Origin: Pseudoxanthomonas sp. YR558
Lineage (GTDB): Bacteria; Pseudomonadota; Gammaproteobacteria; Xanthomonadales; Xanthomonadaceae
Reading direction: 5' to 3'
Assembly (NCBI RefSeq): GCF_900116385.1
Contig: NZ_FPCI01000002.1
Coordinates: forward strand, 186,001 to 250,000
DNA length: 64,000 nucleotides
The position numbers and the translations under genes were made by a program. Position 1 is the stretch's first letter. Each line of letters opens with the position of its first letter. The notes below the pieces were generated by a model. That model saw only the letters and a program-made list of their open reading frames with translations, was not told where the DNA came from and searched no databases. Below are positions 1 to 10,802 of the stretch, in pieces.

Positions 1-51
1 GCAGGACCACGGCCAACGTCGCCAGACGGCGATGGACGCGAAGGACATCAC
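1..51 (-). CDS. cydC: CydC, first codons only (partial)
   Basis: Just downstream of the cydD stop on the minus strand there is an AGGAG motif (64-68). A GTG at 51 and an ATG at 48 follow it in one open frame to the window edge, giving about 16-17 residues beginning MSFASIAVWRRW. CydD and CydC form a heterodimeric ABC transporter needed for cytochrome bd assembly and are normally encoded in this order. The assignment therefore rests on position and the ribosome site; too little protein is visible to confirm it. GTG 51 is 12 bases from AGGAG by first base, and ATG 48 is slightly farther, so the exact start is undecided. Confidence 0.5.
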   Translation of the reverse strand, partial: MMSFASIAVWRRWPWSC

Positions 52-72
52 GCAGGCGAGGCTCCTGTGCGC

Positions 73-1755
73 TCAAGCGCCGTCCTCCGTCGTGCTCAAT
101 CGGCCATCGCGCAAGTGCCATACCGTCGTCATGGCTGCCATCGCGGCCGCGCTGTGCGTCGCCATCACCACGCAGCGACCTTCCGCGAAGCGCACGATCG
201 CCTGCAACACGGCCGCTTCGGTGTCCGGGTCGAGGAAAGCGGTGGGCTCGTCGAGCAGCAGCACGTCCGGTGAGCGAAGGAACACGCGTGCCAACGCCAC
301 GCGCCTCGCTTCGCCTCCCGACAATCCGAATCCACGCTCGCCGATCACGGTGTCCAGTCCGTCCGGCAGCCGGTCGGCGAAGCGCAGCACCTGGGCGGCA
401 TCCGCAGCGGCGCGCAGTTCCTCGTCGCTCGCCTCAGGCCTGGCCATCCGCAGGTTGTCGCGCAGGCTGCCGGCGAACAGGAACGGGCGCTGCGGCGCGT
501 AACCGATGCGCAGGCCATTCGTGTGGATCAGCTCGCCTGCGGTCGGCGGCATGAGATCCGCGAGGACATCGAGCAAGGTGCTCTTGCCGCCACCGCTGGG
601 GCCGATGAGTGCCACGCGCTGCCCGCGGTGCAAGGCAATGTCAGCGGCTTGCACGGCATCGCGCGTTGCACCGGCGTGCCGCACCGTCACGCCGCGTGCC
701 ACGACGAGCGGTGCTAAAGGAGCGTTGAGCGGCGGGATCGGTTTGGAAGACGAATGCGCCGGCGTATCGAGCAGGGTCGCGAGCTCCTCCATGGTCGCGC
801 GCGCACCGGCGCGGTCGTGGTAATGCGTGGCGAGCCGGCGCAACGGCGCGTAGAACTCCGGCGCGAGCAGCAGGCAGAACACGCCCGCGCCGAGCGTGAG
901 CGGCGCGCTGCGCAGGTCGAGCATGCCGAGATAGCTCAGGCCCAGGTACAGCGCGATCATCGCTACGCTGAGCGAGGCGAAGAATTCCAGCACCGCCGAC
1001 GACAGGAAGGCGATGCGCAGCACGCGCAGGCTGCGCACGCGCAATTCCTCGGCGGCCGCGCGGATACCTTGCAGCTCCGCCTCGCCTTGCCCGTAGACGC
1101 GGATCAGCCCCAGCCCGCGCAGGCGGTCGGCGAAGTGGCCGCCCATCCGCGCCAATGCCTGTAACTGGCGACGGCTGGCGGCTTCGGCGCCCCAACCGAC
1201 CAGCATCATGAAGACCGGCACCAGCGGCATCGTCAGCAGCAGGATCAGGCCGACGGTGCGATCCACCGCGAACACGGCCAGCAGGATGGCCAGCGGAACG
1301 CCGACGACTTCCGCCCGCACCGGGACGAAGCCGCCGTAGTAGCCCTCGACGGCATCGACGTGCGTGCCCAGGTGTTCGGCCAGCGCACCGCTCTGCTGCG
1401 TGCGCGTCCACGCCGGACCGCGCGACACCACGGCGCGTGCGAGGTGGGTGCGCAGGGCGATGCGGATGCGTTCCACCGCCTGGTCTGCCCAGCGCCGCCC
1501 TGCCCAGGCGAGCAGCGCGCGCGCGACGAGCACGGCGAGCAACGCGGCGAGCAACGGCGACTGCGCCGCCACCGATTCGCCGGCGACGAAGACGCGCTGG
1601 ATGCACAGGGCGATCAAGGCCGCCTGCGGTACCAGCAGTACGCCGGCCAGCACGGCGCAGGTGCTGGCGCCGCGCAAGGGCAGCGCGGCGTCGCGGCCCA
1701 GCGCTTTCAGCCGCAGCGCGGCGGCCGGCGCCTGATCGGTGGCAGTCCCCGTCAT
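73..1755 (-). CDS. cydD: CydD, ABC transporter ATP-binding/permease subunit for cytochrome bd assembly
   Basis: This is a 560-residue half-transporter. The N-terminal part has six predicted membrane segments (about residues 25-300). The C-terminal ABC ATPase carries Walker A GPSGGGKST (385-393), the signature LSGGEARR and Walker B VLLLDEPTA. CydDC exports reduced thiols (glutathione/cysteine) and haem-related cargo to the periplasm and is required to mature cytochrome bd. The start ATG at 1755 overlaps the stop of the SafE-like gene by 4 bases (ATGA), so the two are probably translationally coupled. Unusually, cydD lies at the distal end of the cco assembly operon and not behind cydAB, which is transcribed divergently about 9 kb away. 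CydD is preferred over CydC because it comes first and a second gene begins immediately after it. Confidence 0.87.
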   Translation of the reverse strand: MTGTATDQAPAAALRLKALGRDAALPLRGASTCAVLAGVLLVPQAALIALCIQRVFVAGESVAAQSPLLAALLAVLVARALLAWAGRRWADQAVERIRIALRTHLARAVVSRGPAWTRTQQSGALAEHLGTHVDAVEGYYGGFVPVRAEVVGVPLAILLAVFAVDRTVGLILLLTMPLVPVFMMLVGWGAEAASRRQLQALARMGGHFADRLRGLGLIRVYGQGEAELQGIRAAAEELRVRSLRVLRIAFLSSAVLEFFASLSVAMIALYLGLSYLGMLDLRSAPLTLGAGVFCLLLAPEFYAPLRRLATHYHDRAGARATMEELATLLDTPAHSSSKPIPPLNAPLAPLVVARGVTVRHAGATRDAVQAADIALHRGQRVALIGPSGGGKSTLLDVLADLMPPTAGELIHTNGLRIGYAPQRPFLFAGSLRDNLRMARPEASDEELRAAADAAQVLRFADRLPDGLDTVIGERGFGLSGGEARRVALARVFLRSPDVLLLDEPTAFLDPDTEAAVLQAIVRFAEGRCVVMATHSAAAMAAMTTVWHLRDGRLSTTEDGA

Positions 1756-2477
1756 GCCGGCAAGGGCTGGCAGCCCAGTGCGGCGAGGATGCCGTGCAGC
1801 GCGGGATGCTGCATCAGCCACGGCGAGGCGATGGTCAGCACGCCCGCGGCGAGCACGAAGCCCGCGGCGACGCGACGGAAGGCCGGTTGCTGCCAACGTC
1901 GGCCGAGGCGTGCACCGGACCATGTCAGCGTCACCATCATCGGCAGCGTGCCGAGGCCGAAGGCCGCCATCGTCAACGCGGCATCGCGCGCATTCGCCTG
2001 CAGCCACGCGACCGTCAGCAGGCTGAGGCTCAGTCCGCACGGCAGCCAGCCCCACAGCGCACCCGCGGCGAGGCGACGTGGCAGCGTATCCGCAGGCAGC
2101 ACGCGCGCATGCAGCGGCCGCAACACCTGCCAGATCTTCGCGCCGGGACGTGCGAGGACATCGAGTCGCCCGCGCTGGTCGAGCAAGCGCAGCGCCAGCA
2201 CCACCAGCGCGAGGCCCACCCCGATGCGCATCGCCAGTACGGCGGTGTCATGGCGCGCCAACGACAACAAGCCGCCGCCGAACGCGCCGACCAGTGCACC
2301 GGCCAGCGCGTAACCGCCCACGCGGCCCAGGTTCAACTGCAGCGCCTCGCGCCAGCCCTGGCGGGCCGCCATCGCCGAGAACCCGGTGGCGATGCCACCG
2401 CACATCACCGCGCAGTGCGTGCTGCCCACCAGCCCCGCGAGCAGCGCGGCGAGCAGGACGGGAACATCAGGCCCCAT
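1752..2477 (-). CDS. SafE/TauE-like cytochrome oxidase biogenesis membrane protein
   Basis: A 241-residue polytopic membrane protein of the sulfite exporter TauE/SafE (DsbD_2-like) family, with about six hydrophobic segments. The first segment carries the typical THCAVMCGG motif (about residues 20-28), whose His and paired Cys residues are a plausible metal or thiol site. Such proteins commonly follow ccoS in cbb3 assembly operons and have been linked to copper handling or haem/cytochrome maturation, but the exact activity is not settled. Its start overlaps the end of ccoS by 11 bases and its stop overlaps the cydD start by 4, which places it firmly in the same operon. Confidence 0.8.
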   Translation of the reverse strand: MGPDVPVLLAALLAGLVGSTHCAVMCGGIATGFSAMAARQGWREALQLNLGRVGGYALAGALVGAFGGGLLSLARHDTAVLAMRIGVGLALVVLALRLLDQRGRLDVLARPGAKIWQVLRPLHARVLPADTLPRRLAAGALWGWLPCGLSLSLLTVAWLQANARDAALTMAAFGLGTLPMMVTLTWSGARLGRRWQQPAFRRVAAGFVLAAGVLTIASPWLMQHPALHGILAALGCQPLPA

Positions 2478-2661
2478 CGTCGCCTTCGCGCGGGGATGGA
2501 ACAGCGGGCGCGACCGGGCGTGGCGGTGCGTCGTCGAGGATGTCGAGCGCCGGCGTATCGAGGTCGTCGAACTGGCCCTTGCGCACGGCCCAGGCGAACG
2601 CGGCGATGGCCAGCCCCAACAGGAGCAGGCTGATCGGCAACAGCATCAGCAGGATGTTCAT
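2467..2661 (-). CDS. ccoS: CcoS, cbb3 oxidase maturation protein
   Basis: A 64-residue protein starting MNILLMLLPISLLLLG. It has one N-terminal membrane helix, then the short conserved stretch AFAWAVRKGQFDDLDTPA characteristic of CcoS, then a proline- and acid-rich tail. CcoS is needed to insert redox cofactors (haem and CuB) into CcoN. The ATG at 2661 overlaps the ccoI stop by 4 bases (ATGA). The tail after the conserved motif is longer than in many homologues, which are often 45-60 residues. Confidence 0.92.
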   Translation of the reverse strand: MNILLMLLPISLLLLGLAIAAFAWAVRKGQFDDLDTPALDILDDAPPRPVAPAVPSPREGDDGA

Positions 2662-5033
2662 GCGGCGAGTCTCCGGTCGTCGCGCGCCAAGCGCAGCGCA
2701 TTGACGGTCACTGCCAGCGAGGATACCGCCATGCCGAGTGCAGCGATCCACGGCGTGACCAGGCCGGCCGCCGCCAGGGGCACGGCGAGCAGGTTGTAGC
2801 CGGCCGACCAAGCCAGATTCTGCTTCACCAGCTTGCGCGCCAGGCGCGCCACGCGCACCGCGTCGGCGATGCGCAGCAGCGAGGGGCCGGTGGCGACGAG
2901 GTCCGCCGCCTGTTGCGCGAGCGGTGCGCCTTCGCCCATCGCGATGGACACATCCGCGCCCGCCAGCACCGGCGCGTCGTTGAGGCCGTCGCCGACCATC
3001 GCGACGATGCGCCCTTCCTGTTGCAGCTGGCGCACGCGCGCCAGCTTGTCCTCAGGCGACTGGCGCGCGAGCGGCGACGCGATGCCGAGCGCATGCGCCA
3101 GGCGCTGCACGGCACCGTCACTGTCGCCGCTGGCCAGGTGCAGCTGCAAGCCCTGCGCGCGCAATGCGTCGAGGGCGGCGGCTGCGTCCTCGCGGGGACG
3201 TTCGTTCAAGGTGAAGCGCGCCACGCCGTGCCTGCCATCGCCCAGCCAGAGCCCGCCGTCGTCCGCGCGTCCCGCCGCCCAGTCGGCCCGGCCGAAGCGC
3301 CAGCGACGGCCATCCACCTCGCCTTCCACACCGTTTCCCGGATGCGCGACGACCGCCTGTGCCGCCGCGTGGCGGTCGACATCCGCGAACGCCGACGCGA
3401 TCGGGTGGCCGCTGTCCTTCTCGAGTGCCGCGGCGATACGGGTTGCCGCATCGGCATCCACGCCGTTGAAGACTTCGACCGCCACGCGCGCCGGGCGACC
3501 ATCGCTGAGGGTCCCGGTCTTGTCGAACACCATGTCGGTGGCGCGCGCCAGCGTGTCGAGCGCCTCAGGCTTTGTCGCCAGCACGCCGCAGCGCGCCAGC
3601 GCACCATGCGCCGCGGCCAGTACGGCCGGCACCGACAGCGACAGGGCGCAGGGGCAGCTGATCACGAGCAGCGCCAGCGTGACTTCGAACGCGCGCTCGG
3701 GCTGGTACATGCGCCAGCCCGCGTAGACGCACACGGCGAGCACCAACAGGCTGACCACGAAATGGCGGCCGACGCGGTCGGCCAGGTGCGCCATCGGGGG
3801 ACGATGCCCCTGCGCGCGATCCACCAGCTCGGCGAGCTGCGACAACCGCGTGGCGGTGCCGGTGGCGGTGGCGCGCAACCGGGCGGGACGCTCGCGGCAG
3901 GTGGTGCCCGCATACACGGTGTCGCCGACGCGTCGTCGCACCGGGCGCGATTCGCCGGTCAGCAGCGCTTCTTCGAAGTCCGCGTCCTGGTCCAGCAGCA
4001 CGCCGTCGGCCGGTACGCCGTCGCCGGCGGCCACGCAGACGGTGTCGCCGATGCGCAATGCGGAAGGCGGTACGGATTCGCGCGTGCCGTCCGCGCGTTC
4101 GCGGGTGGCGAAGACCGGCTGCGCCCGCGCCAGCGCGTCTACCTGCGCGGTAGCGACGTTGCGCGCGCGCTGTTCCAGCATGCGCGCGGCCAGCAGCAGG
4201 AAGACGAACATCACCGCCGCGTCGTACCAGACATGGGTGCCGCCGCGGATCGTTTCCGCCAGGCTGGCGAAGTAGGCCAGCAGCGTGGAGCCGGCGATCA
4301 GCGTGTCCATGCCGAGGTGGCGGGCGCGCAGTTCGCGCGCCATGCCGGCGAGGAACGGCCAGCCGCTGTAGAACACCACCGGCGTGCTGACCAGGAAGGT
4401 CAGCCAGCGGAACATGTCGCGCGTGGGCAGCGGCATCGTCGCATTGACGTCCAGGTACAACGCCTCGGCCAGCATCATCGCCTGCAGCGAACCCAGGCCG
4501 GCGACGCCCAGACGCAACAGCCAGCGCCGGCGTTCGGACAGGCGCGCCTGTTCGCGCGCATCGCCCGTGGCGAGGTAGGGCCGGTAGCCAAGCATCGCCA
4601 GACGCTCGAGCAGCGTGGACAACGTCGTGCGCGCAGGATCCCAACCGATCCGGATGCGCCCGGTGACGGCGTTCGCGGTGGTGTCGAGCACGCCGGCTTC
4701 GCGGGCGAGGGCGCGGTCGATCAGCCAGGCGCAGGCGGCGCAGCGCATGCCGTCGGTGAGCAGCACGATCTCGCGGCCGCCGTCGATCGCGCGGCTGTGT
4801 TCCTCGAGCAGTTCGGGCCGGTCCCAGCTGTCCAGGTCGCTGCGGGTGGCCTGCACGCGGTTGGCGGCTGCGCTGCGCAAGCGGTAGTAGCTGCCGAGAT
4901 CGGCATCTTCGATCCACGCGGCGGCGGCGGCACAGCCGTCGCAACAGAACGCATGGCCGCCTTCGATCCGCGCCGTCGTGCCGTCGGCGACGGGTTCGCC
5001 ACAGTGATGGCACCGCGCGACCGACATGTCCAT
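2658..5033 (-). CDS. ccoI: CcoI, copper-transporting P1B-type ATPase for cbb3 oxidase
   Basis: A 791-residue heavy-metal P-type ATPase. In order it has a cysteine-rich N-terminus (CHHCGEPV and CCDGC) typical of CcoI/FixI, a heavy-metal-associated domain with MRCAAC, eight membrane segments with the metal-binding CPC (SCPCALSLS), the phosphorylation motif DKTGTL (Asp504), the SGHP motif and the hinge GDGLNDAPVL. It supplies copper to the CuB site of CcoN across the inner membrane. ATG 5033 is taken as the start, 10 bases after the fixH stop. A second ATG at 5027 would shorten the protein by two residues, and neither has a strong ribosome site. Its place between fixH and ccoS supports CcoI over a general CopA. 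Confidence 0.93.
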   Translation of the reverse strand: MDMSVARCHHCGEPVADGTTARIEGGHAFCCDGCAAAAAWIEDADLGSYYRLRSAAANRVQATRSDLDSWDRPELLEEHSRAIDGGREIVLLTDGMRCAACAWLIDRALAREAGVLDTTANAVTGRIRIGWDPARTTLSTLLERLAMLGYRPYLATGDAREQARLSERRRWLLRLGVAGLGSLQAMMLAEALYLDVNATMPLPTRDMFRWLTFLVSTPVVFYSGWPFLAGMARELRARHLGMDTLIAGSTLLAYFASLAETIRGGTHVWYDAAVMFVFLLLAARMLEQRARNVATAQVDALARAQPVFATRERADGTRESVPPSALRIGDTVCVAAGDGVPADGVLLDQDADFEEALLTGESRPVRRRVGDTVYAGTTCRERPARLRATATGTATRLSQLAELVDRAQGHRPPMAHLADRVGRHFVVSLLVLAVCVYAGWRMYQPERAFEVTLALLVISCPCALSLSVPAVLAAAHGALARCGVLATKPEALDTLARATDMVFDKTGTLSDGRPARVAVEVFNGVDADAATRIAAALEKDSGHPIASAFADVDRHAAAQAVVAHPGNGVEGEVDGRRWRFGRADWAAGRADDGGLWLGDGRHGVARFTLNERPREDAAAALDALRAQGLQLHLASGDSDGAVQRLAHALGIASPLARQSPEDKLARVRQLQQEGRIVAMVGDGLNDAPVLAGADVSIAMGEGAPLAQQAADLVATGPSLLRIADAVRVARLARKLVKQNLAWSAGYNLLAVPLAAAGLVTPWIAALGMAVSSLAVTVNALRLARDDRRLAA

Positions 5034-5043
5034 GCGCGGGCGC

Positions 5044-5561
5044 TCAACCGCCCCCGTGCGAGGGAGCCAGGCGGACGGCCTGCGTGTCCTTCTGCAGCCG
5101 GCCACGGATGCGCCAGCTGCCGTCCTGCGGCGAGAGCTGCACGTTCCAGTCGTGCGCGGTGTCGACCTCGGCCGGTGCGCGCCAGCCGGTGGTGTCGCGG
5201 GCCAGCGGCAGGCTCACGTCCTGCGCTGCCTCGGTGGGATGGGCCAGCGTCAGCACCAGCGGCGACGTGCCGGCGAAATCGCCGGTCACCGCGGTCAGCT
5301 CGACGTGGTCGCCGCGCACCTGCACGATCGCGCTCAGCTTGCGCCGTGCGGCGTTGTCGTCGGGGCCGAGGTCGGTGGTCTGGATCTGCGAGACGCGCTG
5401 CACGTCGTCGATGACGGGATCGGCGCCACCGGCGCGCACGGCGGTGACGACCAGCCAGATGCCGGCAACGACCGACGCCAGGGGCAGGCCCCAGACCAGC
5501 CACACCATCGGCTCTTTCCAGAAGGGGCGGCCGGCGTCGGCGGAGGAAGATGTTTGCGTTG

Positions 5562-5565
<4 letters not shown>
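5044..5565 (-). CDS. ccoH: FixH/CcoH family protein
   Basis: A 173-residue protein with one N-terminal membrane helix (about residues 22-45, in a PFWKEPMVWLVWGLP context) and a periplasmic beta-rich domain, matching the FixH family. CcoH/FixH is a small membrane-anchored factor needed for stable assembly of cbb3 oxidase. The ATG at 5565 overlaps the ccoG stop by 4 bases (ATGA), and ccoI follows after 10 bases. The family call rests on length, topology and order in the ccoGHIS set. Confidence 0.88.
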
Positions 5566-7181
<1,616 letters not shown>

Positions 7182-7236
7182 GCTCGCGCCGCGCGGGCGC
7201 GCGAGGGAGCGACGGTTTGTCGCAGGCAGCGCTTGC

Positions 7237-7533
7237 TCAGTCCGGCGGCAGCGCGCGGTTGAAGCGACTCGCGGGGCGCAGCAGGATCCAGGTGAACAGA
7301 CTGCTGGCGGCCGTGGCGAGCCAGAACGTGAAGAAACCCAGCGTGTAGCCGAGTTCGCGGCTGATCGCCAGGTCGGGGAAGGTCATGTCGCGCAGCGTCA
7401 GCGGGTCGACGAAGGCGAAGAACACCGTCGTCGCCACGCCGGCGGCGAAGAAGCTGGGCCAGAGCACCGCCCCGACACGCTGCGCGAGCGGTCGGGGCGG
7501 GTGGTCGAGGCGGGGCTCGGTGAAATCGGTCAT
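7237..7533 (-). CDS. 98-residue two-helix membrane protein in the cco operon
   Basis: This small protein is not a recognised named subunit. It has a hydrophilic N-terminus (MTDFTEPRLDHPPRPL), a first membrane helix with WPSFFAAGVATTVFFAFVDP, a second with YTLGFFTFWLATAASSLFTW, and a short basic tail. The ATG at 7533 overlaps the ccoP stop by 4 bases (ATGA), so it is probably translated with CcoP. That position, between the structural genes and ccoG, suggests an assembly factor or small accessory subunit of cbb3 oxidase. This is inference from position and topology only. Confidence 0.8.
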   Translation of the reverse strand: MTDFTEPRLDHPPRPLAQRVGAVLWPSFFAAGVATTVFFAFVDPLTLRDMTFPDLAISRELGYTLGFFTFWLATAASSLFTWILLRPASRFNRALPPD

Positions 7534-8465
7534 TTCGCGCCGGCTGCCGCCTGACCGTCCTTGTGCGAGAGCGACCAGACGTACGACGCCACGAGACGTG
7601 CGCGGGTTTCGCCCAGTAGCTCGCGATGGGCGGGCATCACGCCATGGCGACCCTTGGTGATGGTGGTGCGCATGCTGTCCTTGCTGTTCCCGTACAACCA
7701 ATAGTCGTCGGTCAGGTCGGGGGCACCCAATTCCTGGTTGCCCTTGCCATCCACGCCGTGGCACGCCACGCAGAGGCCATCGTACAGCGGCTTGCCCTGG
7801 GCGGCCATGAAGTTGTTGCTCATGCCTTCCTGCGGGTTGTTCAACACGTTGACGTAGGCGACGACGTAGTCGACCGCGTTTTCGCCGCCCATGTTGGTCA
7901 GCGCGGTGCCCCATTCCGGCATCACGCCTTCGCGACCGTCCAGCACCGTCTGCAGCACGAGGTCCGGCGTGCCGCCCCAATGCCAGATGGTGTCGGTGAG
8001 GTTGGGATAGCCGATGGCGCCCTGGCCCGACGAGCCATGGCAGGTGGCGCAGGTGTTGTTGAAGATCGAGCGGCCCAGTGCCAGCGCCTTCGGATCCTGG
8101 GCGAGCTGATCGATCGACTGTCCGGCGAAAGGCGCGAAGGTCGCTTCCAGTTTCTTGTCCTGCACCGCCTTCACTTCGTCGTGCTCGCCGGTGGAGGACC
8201 ACTTCGCGTAGCCGGGCACCACGCCCAGGCCGCCGTACCAGGCGATGTAGCCGATGCTGAAGACGATGGTGATGTAGAAGAGGTTGATCCACCACTTCGG
8301 CAGCGGCTTGTTGTACTCGGTGAGGTCGCCGTCCCACACGTGCGAGGTGTCTTCGGGTGCGGGGTCGCCGGGACGACGGCGTCCGGTCCACCACAGCAGC
8401 CACACGCAGCCCAGGATGTTCAGGACGACCAGCGCGACGATGAACCAGATCCAGCCTGCGCTCAT
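7530..8465 (-). CDS. ccoP: CcoP, dihaem cytochrome c subunit III of cbb3 oxidase
   Basis: A 311-residue membrane-anchored dihaem cytochrome c. An N-terminal helix (residues 1-26) and a second helix (about 58-80, after NKPLPKWW) are followed by two cytochrome c domains. The haem c sites are CATCH and CVACH, each with a downstream Met ligand (VMPEWG and VMPAH). CcoP passes electrons from the bc1/cytochrome c pool to CcoO and CcoN. The ATG at 8465 overlaps the ccoQ stop (ATGA). Confidence 0.97.
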   Translation of the reverse strand: MSAGWIWFIVALVVLNILGCVWLLWWTGRRRPGDPAPEDTSHVWDGDLTEYNKPLPKWWINLFYITIVFSIGYIAWYGGLGVVPGYAKWSSTGEHDEVKAVQDKKLEATFAPFAGQSIDQLAQDPKALALGRSIFNNTCATCHGSSGQGAIGYPNLTDTIWHWGGTPDLVLQTVLDGREGVMPEWGTALTNMGGENAVDYVVAYVNVLNNPQEGMSNNFMAAQGKPLYDGLCVACHGVDGKGNQELGAPDLTDDYWLYGNSKDSMRTTITKGRHGVMPAHRELLGETRARLVASYVWSLSHKDGQAAAGAK

Positions 8466-8602
8466 GGGTTGTTCTCCCCTTCCTCACCCAGCGGCATGCG
8501 TGCCGCATTCTCGAAATCCGCCTTGCGGCGCGGGCTCCACGCCCACGCCCAGCCGGCGATGAACAGCACGATCAGTGCCCCTGTCACGATCCCCGAAACC
8601 AT
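8462..8602 (-). CDS. ccoQ: CcoQ, small cbb3 oxidase subunit IV
   Basis: A 46-residue protein, MVSGIVTGALIVLFIAGWAW followed by AWSPRRKADFENAARMPLGE and a short acidic tail. It has a single membrane helix, then the WSPRRKADFENAA motif typical of CcoQ. CcoQ stabilises the cbb3 complex and protects it from oxygen. It lies 3 bases after the ccoO stop and overlaps the ccoP start by 4 bases. Confidence 0.95.
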   Translation of the reverse strand: MVSGIVTGALIVLFIAGWAWAWSPRRKADFENAARMPLGEEGENNP

Positions 8603-8605
8603 GGC

Positions 8606-9226
8606 TCAGCCTCCCCTCGGCGCGGCCTTGCCCAGCCCTTGCAGGTAGGCGACCACGGCGTCCAGTTCTGTGCGGCCTTCGACATCGGAGGCGGCGTTGT
8701 TGATCTCTTCGTCCGTGTACGGGTCGCCGATGCGCTGCAGCGTCTTCATGCGCTGGGCTACTTCGGCGCCGTCGACCTTGGCGTTCTCCAGCCAGGGGAA
8801 GGACGGCATGTTCGATTCCGGCACCACGTCGCGCGGGTTCAGCAGGTGCACGCGGTGCCAGTCGTCGGAGTAGCGACCGCCGACGCGCGCCAGGTCCGGT
8901 CCGGTGCGCTTGCTGCCCCACTGGAACGGGCGGTCGTAGACCGATTCGCCGGCCAGCGAGTAGTGGCCGTAGCGCTCGGATTCGAAACGCAGCGTGCGGA
9001 CCATCTGCGAATGGCAGTTGTAGCAGCCCTCGCGGATGTAGATGTCGCGGCCGGCCAGTTGCAGCGCCGGGTAGGGCTTCACGCCTTCCAGTGGCTTGAT
9101 GGCCTCGGCCTGGAACATCAGCGGGACGATTTCGGCCAGGCCGCCGAAGGACACCGCCACCGCGATCAGCACCGCCATCAGGCCGACGTTCTTCTCGACT
9201 TTCTCGTGCGAATTTCCGTTACTCAT
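8606..9226 (-). CDS. ccoO: CcoO, monohaem cytochrome c subunit II of cbb3 oxidase
   Basis: A 206-residue cytochrome with an N-terminal membrane helix (about residues 13-38), the haem-binding CYNCH within [16 protein letters not shown], and the conserved [18 protein letters not shown] and SNMPSFPWL blocks. It relays electrons from CcoP to CcoN. Spacing to ccoN is 12 bases, and ccoQ follows after 3 bases. Confidence 0.97.
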   Translation of the reverse strand: MSNGNSHEKVEKNVGLMAVLIAVAVSFGGLAEIVPLMFQAEAIKPLEGVKPYPALQLAGRDIYIREGCYNCHSQMVRTLRFESERYGHYSLAGESVYDRPFQWGSKRTGPDLARVGGRYSDDWHRVHLLNPRDVVPESNMPSFPWLENAKVDGAEVAQRMKTLQRIGDPYTDEEINNAASDVEGRTELDAVVAYLQGLGKAAPRGG

Positions 9227-9238
9227 GTCGTCGGCTCC

Positions 9239-10678
9239 TCAGGCGCGCACTTGGCTGGCATCGGGCTGCAGGATCGGCTGCGGCGCGACGGACTTGGCTG
9301 CCTGGAAGGTCTTCCAGGTGTTCCAGGCCATCAGCAACATGCCGGTGAACACCAGCAGGCCACCGCCCAGGCGGACCAGGTAGTAGGGGTAGGTGGCGTT
9401 CAACGCTTCGACGAAGCTGTAGGTCAGCGTGCCGTCGGCGTTGGTGGCGCGCCACATCAGGCCCTGCATGACGCCGGCGATCCACATCGAGGCGATGTAG
9501 AACACCACGCCCAGCGTGTGCAGCCAGAAGTGCGTGTCGATGGCCTTGACCGAATGCATCTGCTCGCGGCCCAGCAGCTTGGGCAGCATCGCGTAGACCG
9601 AGCCGATGGTGATCATCGCCACCCAGCCCAGGGCGCCGGCGTGCACGTGGCCGATCGTCCAGTCGGTGTAGTGGCTCAGCGAGTTGACCGTCTTGATCGA
9701 CATCATGGGACCTTCGAAGGTCGACATCATGTAGAACGACAGCGAGACGATCAGGAACTTCAGGATCGGGTCGGTGCGCAGCTTGTGCCACACGCCGGAG
9801 AGCGTCAGCACGCCGTTGATGGCGCCACCCCAGCTGGGCGCCAGCAGGATCAGCGAGAACACCATGCCCAGGCTCTGCGCCCAGTCCGGCAGCGCCGTGT
9901 AATGCAGGTGGTGCGGGCCGGCCCACATGTAGATGGCGATCAGCGCCCAGAAGTGCACGATCGACAGGCGGTAGGAGTAGACCGGGCGTCCGGCCTGCTT
10001 CGGCACGAAGTAGTACATCATCCCGAGGAAGCCGGCGGTCAGGAAGAAGCCCACCGCGTTGTGGCCGTACCACCACTGCACCATCGCGTCGACGGCGCCG
10101 CTGTATATCGGGTAGGAGTGCAGCAGGCCGCTGGGCAGGGCCAGGCTGTTGACGATGTGCAGCAGCGCCACGGCGATGATGTAGGCGCCGAAGAACCAGT
10201 TCGCCACGTAGATGTGCTTCACCGCGCGCTTGGCGATGGTGCCGAAGAACAGCACGGCGTAGGACACCCAGACTACCGCGATCAGCACGTCGATCGGCCA
10301 GATCAGCTCGGCGTATTCCTTGCCCTGGGTCAGGCCCAGCGGCAGCGACACCGCCGCGGCCACGATGACCAGCTGCCAGCCCCAGAACACGAACGCCGCC
10401 AGCTTGTCCGAGATCAGCCGCACGTGGCTGGTCCGCTGCACCACGTGCAGGCTGGTGGCGAACAGCGCGCAGCCGCCGAACGCGAAGATCACCGCGTTGG
10501 TGTGCAGTGGGCGCAGCCGGCCGTAGCTCAGCCACGGCAGGTCGAAATTCAGCGCCGGCCAATACAGCTGCGCGGCGATCAGCACCCCCACCAGCATCCC
10601 CACGATGCCCCAGACCACGGTCATCACCGTGAACTGGCGCACCACCTTGTCGTTGTAAGTCCCCTGGACGCCTTGCAT
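9239..10678 (-). CDS. ccoN: CcoN, catalytic subunit I of cbb3 cytochrome c oxidase
   Basis: A 479-residue haem-copper oxidase subunit with about twelve membrane helices. It includes the histidine-containing helices around [19 protein letters not shown] and [15 protein letters not shown], and the [21 protein letters not shown] region typical of CcoN. It reduces oxygen to water at high affinity in the inner membrane. The ATG at 10678 ([13 protein letters not shown]) is chosen because AGGAGAGG lies at 10683-10690. Upstream in-frame codons run through the promoter and FNR box. It is the first gene of the long cco operon. Confidence 0.97.
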   Translation of the reverse strand: MQGVQGTYNDKVVRQFTVMTVVWGIVGMLVGVLIAAQLYWPALNFDLPWLSYGRLRPLHTNAVIFAFGGCALFATSLHVVQRTSHVRLISDKLAAFVFWGWQLVIVAAAVSLPLGLTQGKEYAELIWPIDVLIAVVWVSYAVLFFGTIAKRAVKHIYVANWFFGAYIIAVALLHIVNSLALPSGLLHSYPIYSGAVDAMVQWWYGHNAVGFFLTAGFLGMMYYFVPKQAGRPVYSYRLSIVHFWALIAIYMWAGPHHLHYTALPDWAQSLGMVFSLILLAPSWGGAINGVLTLSGVWHKLRTDPILKFLIVSLSFYMMSTFEGPMMSIKTVNSLSHYTDWTIGHVHAGALGWVAMITIGSVYAMLPKLLGREQMHSVKAIDTHFWLHTLGVVFYIASMWIAGVMQGLMWRATNADGTLTYSFVEALNATYPYYLVRLGGGLLVFTGMLLMAWNTWKTFQAAKSVAPQPILQPDASQVRA

Positions 10679-10682
10679 GCGG

Positions 10683-10747
10683 CCTCTCCTATTCTGGTAC
10701 GGTGGATTCTCGGGCCCGGCCAGCCGGGCCGCATTGATCAGGATCAA
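10683..10747 (-). promoter_or_regulatory. ccoN promoter with perfect FNR/Anr box
   Basis: TTGATCAGGATCAA at 10734-10747 matches the FNR/Anr consensus TTGAT-N4-ATCAA at every defined base. On the minus strand a -10-like GAGAAT is at 10706-10711, its centre 32 bases from the box centre. This is the class II activator geometry (box near -41.5). The ribosome site AGGAGAGG is at 10683-10690. It fits oxygen-responsive control of the cco operon. The box is symmetric, so it could also act on cydA, although it lies 137 bases from that start. Confidence 0.85.
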
Positions 10748-10802
10748 CCCCTCCCGTCGGCCGGAGCCGCGGGGCGCGCAGGATGCCGCAGGTCGGGAGG
10801 GC

